64,000 bases of DNA from Limnephilus marmoratus (lineage: Eukaryota; Arthropoda; Insecta; Trichoptera; Limnephilidae), in NCBI GenBank assembly GCA_917880885.1, contig OU862915.1, positions 38,324,676 to 38,388,675 on the forward strand, read 5' to 3'. Numbering within the stretch: position 1 is the first letter of the stretch; every line of letters begins with the position of its first letter. Of this stretch, positions 62,830 to 64,000 are shown one piece after another. Made by a program: the position numbers and the translations under genes. Under the pieces are notes generated by a model, which ran no database searches, was not told where the DNA came from, and saw only the letters and a list, made by a program, of their open reading frames with translations.

Positions 62830-64000
62830 ACGTGTCGCGAAATACCACTTATTATTTTAAATTAATTGATTGAGAAAGTTCTTTTAAATTCTGTTATTAT
62901 TCAAGCACTGCGAAACAACTGGCCCATGAGTAATAATAACAGGGCATAAATAGAACTTTCACAGAACTTGTTGCCCTGAAAATCAGTAATTCTGAGTGCA
63001 ACTGGGTTCTATCTGAATATTTTAATTAATATTTGTAATCTAAATGCCAAATGGTTTTGCATAGAATGTTCGTAAACCTAAAAATAATTTAAAAAAGGTT
63101 TATCTTATTAGCATATTTACATTTTCGTAAAAGTAATTTTTCATTTATTGTCAGTTTCACGGAATTTGCAGATGGAACCTTGTTGTCCCAAGTGAATAAG
63201 GTCGAAGTACAACGCAAATGGAATCATGTTGCTTTAAATATATTTTATCTATATAGATAGAACTAAGTTGCCTGTAAAATTTGCAAAAAATAACCTTGTT
63301 GTACTAAGAATAAAAATAAAGTATTTTAAATAGAATTTTGTTGTAATATTATTAGCGAACTTTTTAAGAACTTAAGACATATTTTAGACAGGATTTGAAA
63401 GTGAATAAAACTTCTAAGAGACTTGGCGAAAATGTCAGATGAAGAGATCAGTATGTTGTGGGCTTGTCCGTGCGCGCAAATTAAGATCGTTTTTGTTTAT
63501 TTCTGGTGAAATCGATGACATATTTTCAAATTCAATCACCTTAACGAAAAATTATAATCATTTTCGTTAGCTTATCTACAGCAAAAATGTCTAAACAAAT
63601 TTCTTAATAGCATAGCTAACTTTTTTGCTGATCACTTAAACTGATACAGATGAATACTGAGAAAGATATCGTAAAATCGGTACAAAGATAAGCTATTCAA
63701 TAAATAATAAAGTTATGTACGAACTTTATAAATAACTGAGTAACTAATTTGGAAACTTATTTCATAAAGACCTTACTAGCCTTAAATGACGAAAATACCT
63801 TAAAAATTCCAGTAGTTCCACCTCTCACCCCTAATCTGTGGGTACATGCAGCGGAACTGTGGAACAAACAACCCTTGTAAGGGAGATTACATCAAACGGC
63901 CATTAGATTTAACATTTGATTTATATCAAACAAGCCCCGTGATAGGGTCGTTTGATAAATTATAGATCTAATAATACTTGAGTGCCCTTTAAAGATCCAT
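62830..64000. other. No gene seen
   Basis: AT-rich unique-looking DNA to the window end. I see no reading frame of note, repeat partner or RNA. Confidence 0.45.

Overview
This window looks like repeat-dense intergenic DNA from an AT-rich arthropod genome. An insect is most likely, perhaps a hemipteran, but that is an inference. The evidence is the mix of elements: non-LTR retrotransposons (LINEs) with (AAATA)n tails, a Penelope-like element with a GIY-YIG endonuclease, Helitron-like ends that stop in CTAG and sit between A and T, hAT elements with 8-bp target duplications, tRNA-derived SINEs, and a (TTAGG)6 block matching the insect telomere unit. I found no convincing intact host gene. Almost all open frames that can be named are mobile-element proteins or their remains. 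Coordinates of repeat edges were read by eye and can be off by several bases.

Layout. 1-7.8 kb: SINE-like repeats, a 727-bp hAT-type MITE, a foldback TIR element inserted in a SINE-like copy, a diverged 120-bp tandem array and LINE 3' ends. 8.7-11.7 kb: a 1.3-kb hAT element with a perfect 8-bp duplication splits a SINE-like copy; next comes a Helitron-like element holding a 600-bp polypurine tract. 11.9-18.2 kb: a LINE with 802 uninterrupted codons, an antisense LINE 3' end, and a broken LINE endonuclease that runs into a minisatellite. 18-30 kb: sparse AT-rich DNA with LINE 3' ends, a TIR element and SINE-like copies. 30-36 kb: a Penelope-like block with a GIY-YIG reading frame, hammerhead-ribozyme-like cores and inverted terminal pairs, then small MITEs. 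37-41 kb: SINEs, a 562-bp near-perfect palindrome, a BED-finger remnant, telomere-like repeats and a possible piggyBac remnant with an internal duplication. 42-47 kb: a 1.85-kb LINE with a 10-bp duplication inside a TIR-bounded element, plus a shorter second copy. 48-54 kb: a TIR element, tandem arrays and a 3.2-kb hAT element with perfect 8-bp duplications that itself contains a LINE 3' end, a 120-bp tandem array and a GC-rich open frame. 55-64 kb: a head-to-head SINE pair, a GC-rich TIR element and a LINE inserted in a SINE-like repeat with a 12-bp duplication.

How the parts work together. There is no pathway here. The unifying feature is nesting, and the nests give a relative order of insertion: SINE-like family A existed before the hAT at 8913; family B before the foldback element at 4490 and before the LINE at 58635; the TIR element at 42130 before the LINE at 42497. 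The SINE-like and MITE sequences would depend on LINE or transposase proteins supplied elsewhere. The most interesting pattern is a recurring CUGANGA / stem / GAAAC / NUH arrangement in Penelope-like terminal sequences, often present as inverted pairs, with one well-formed minimal hammerhead candidate at 31833-31875.
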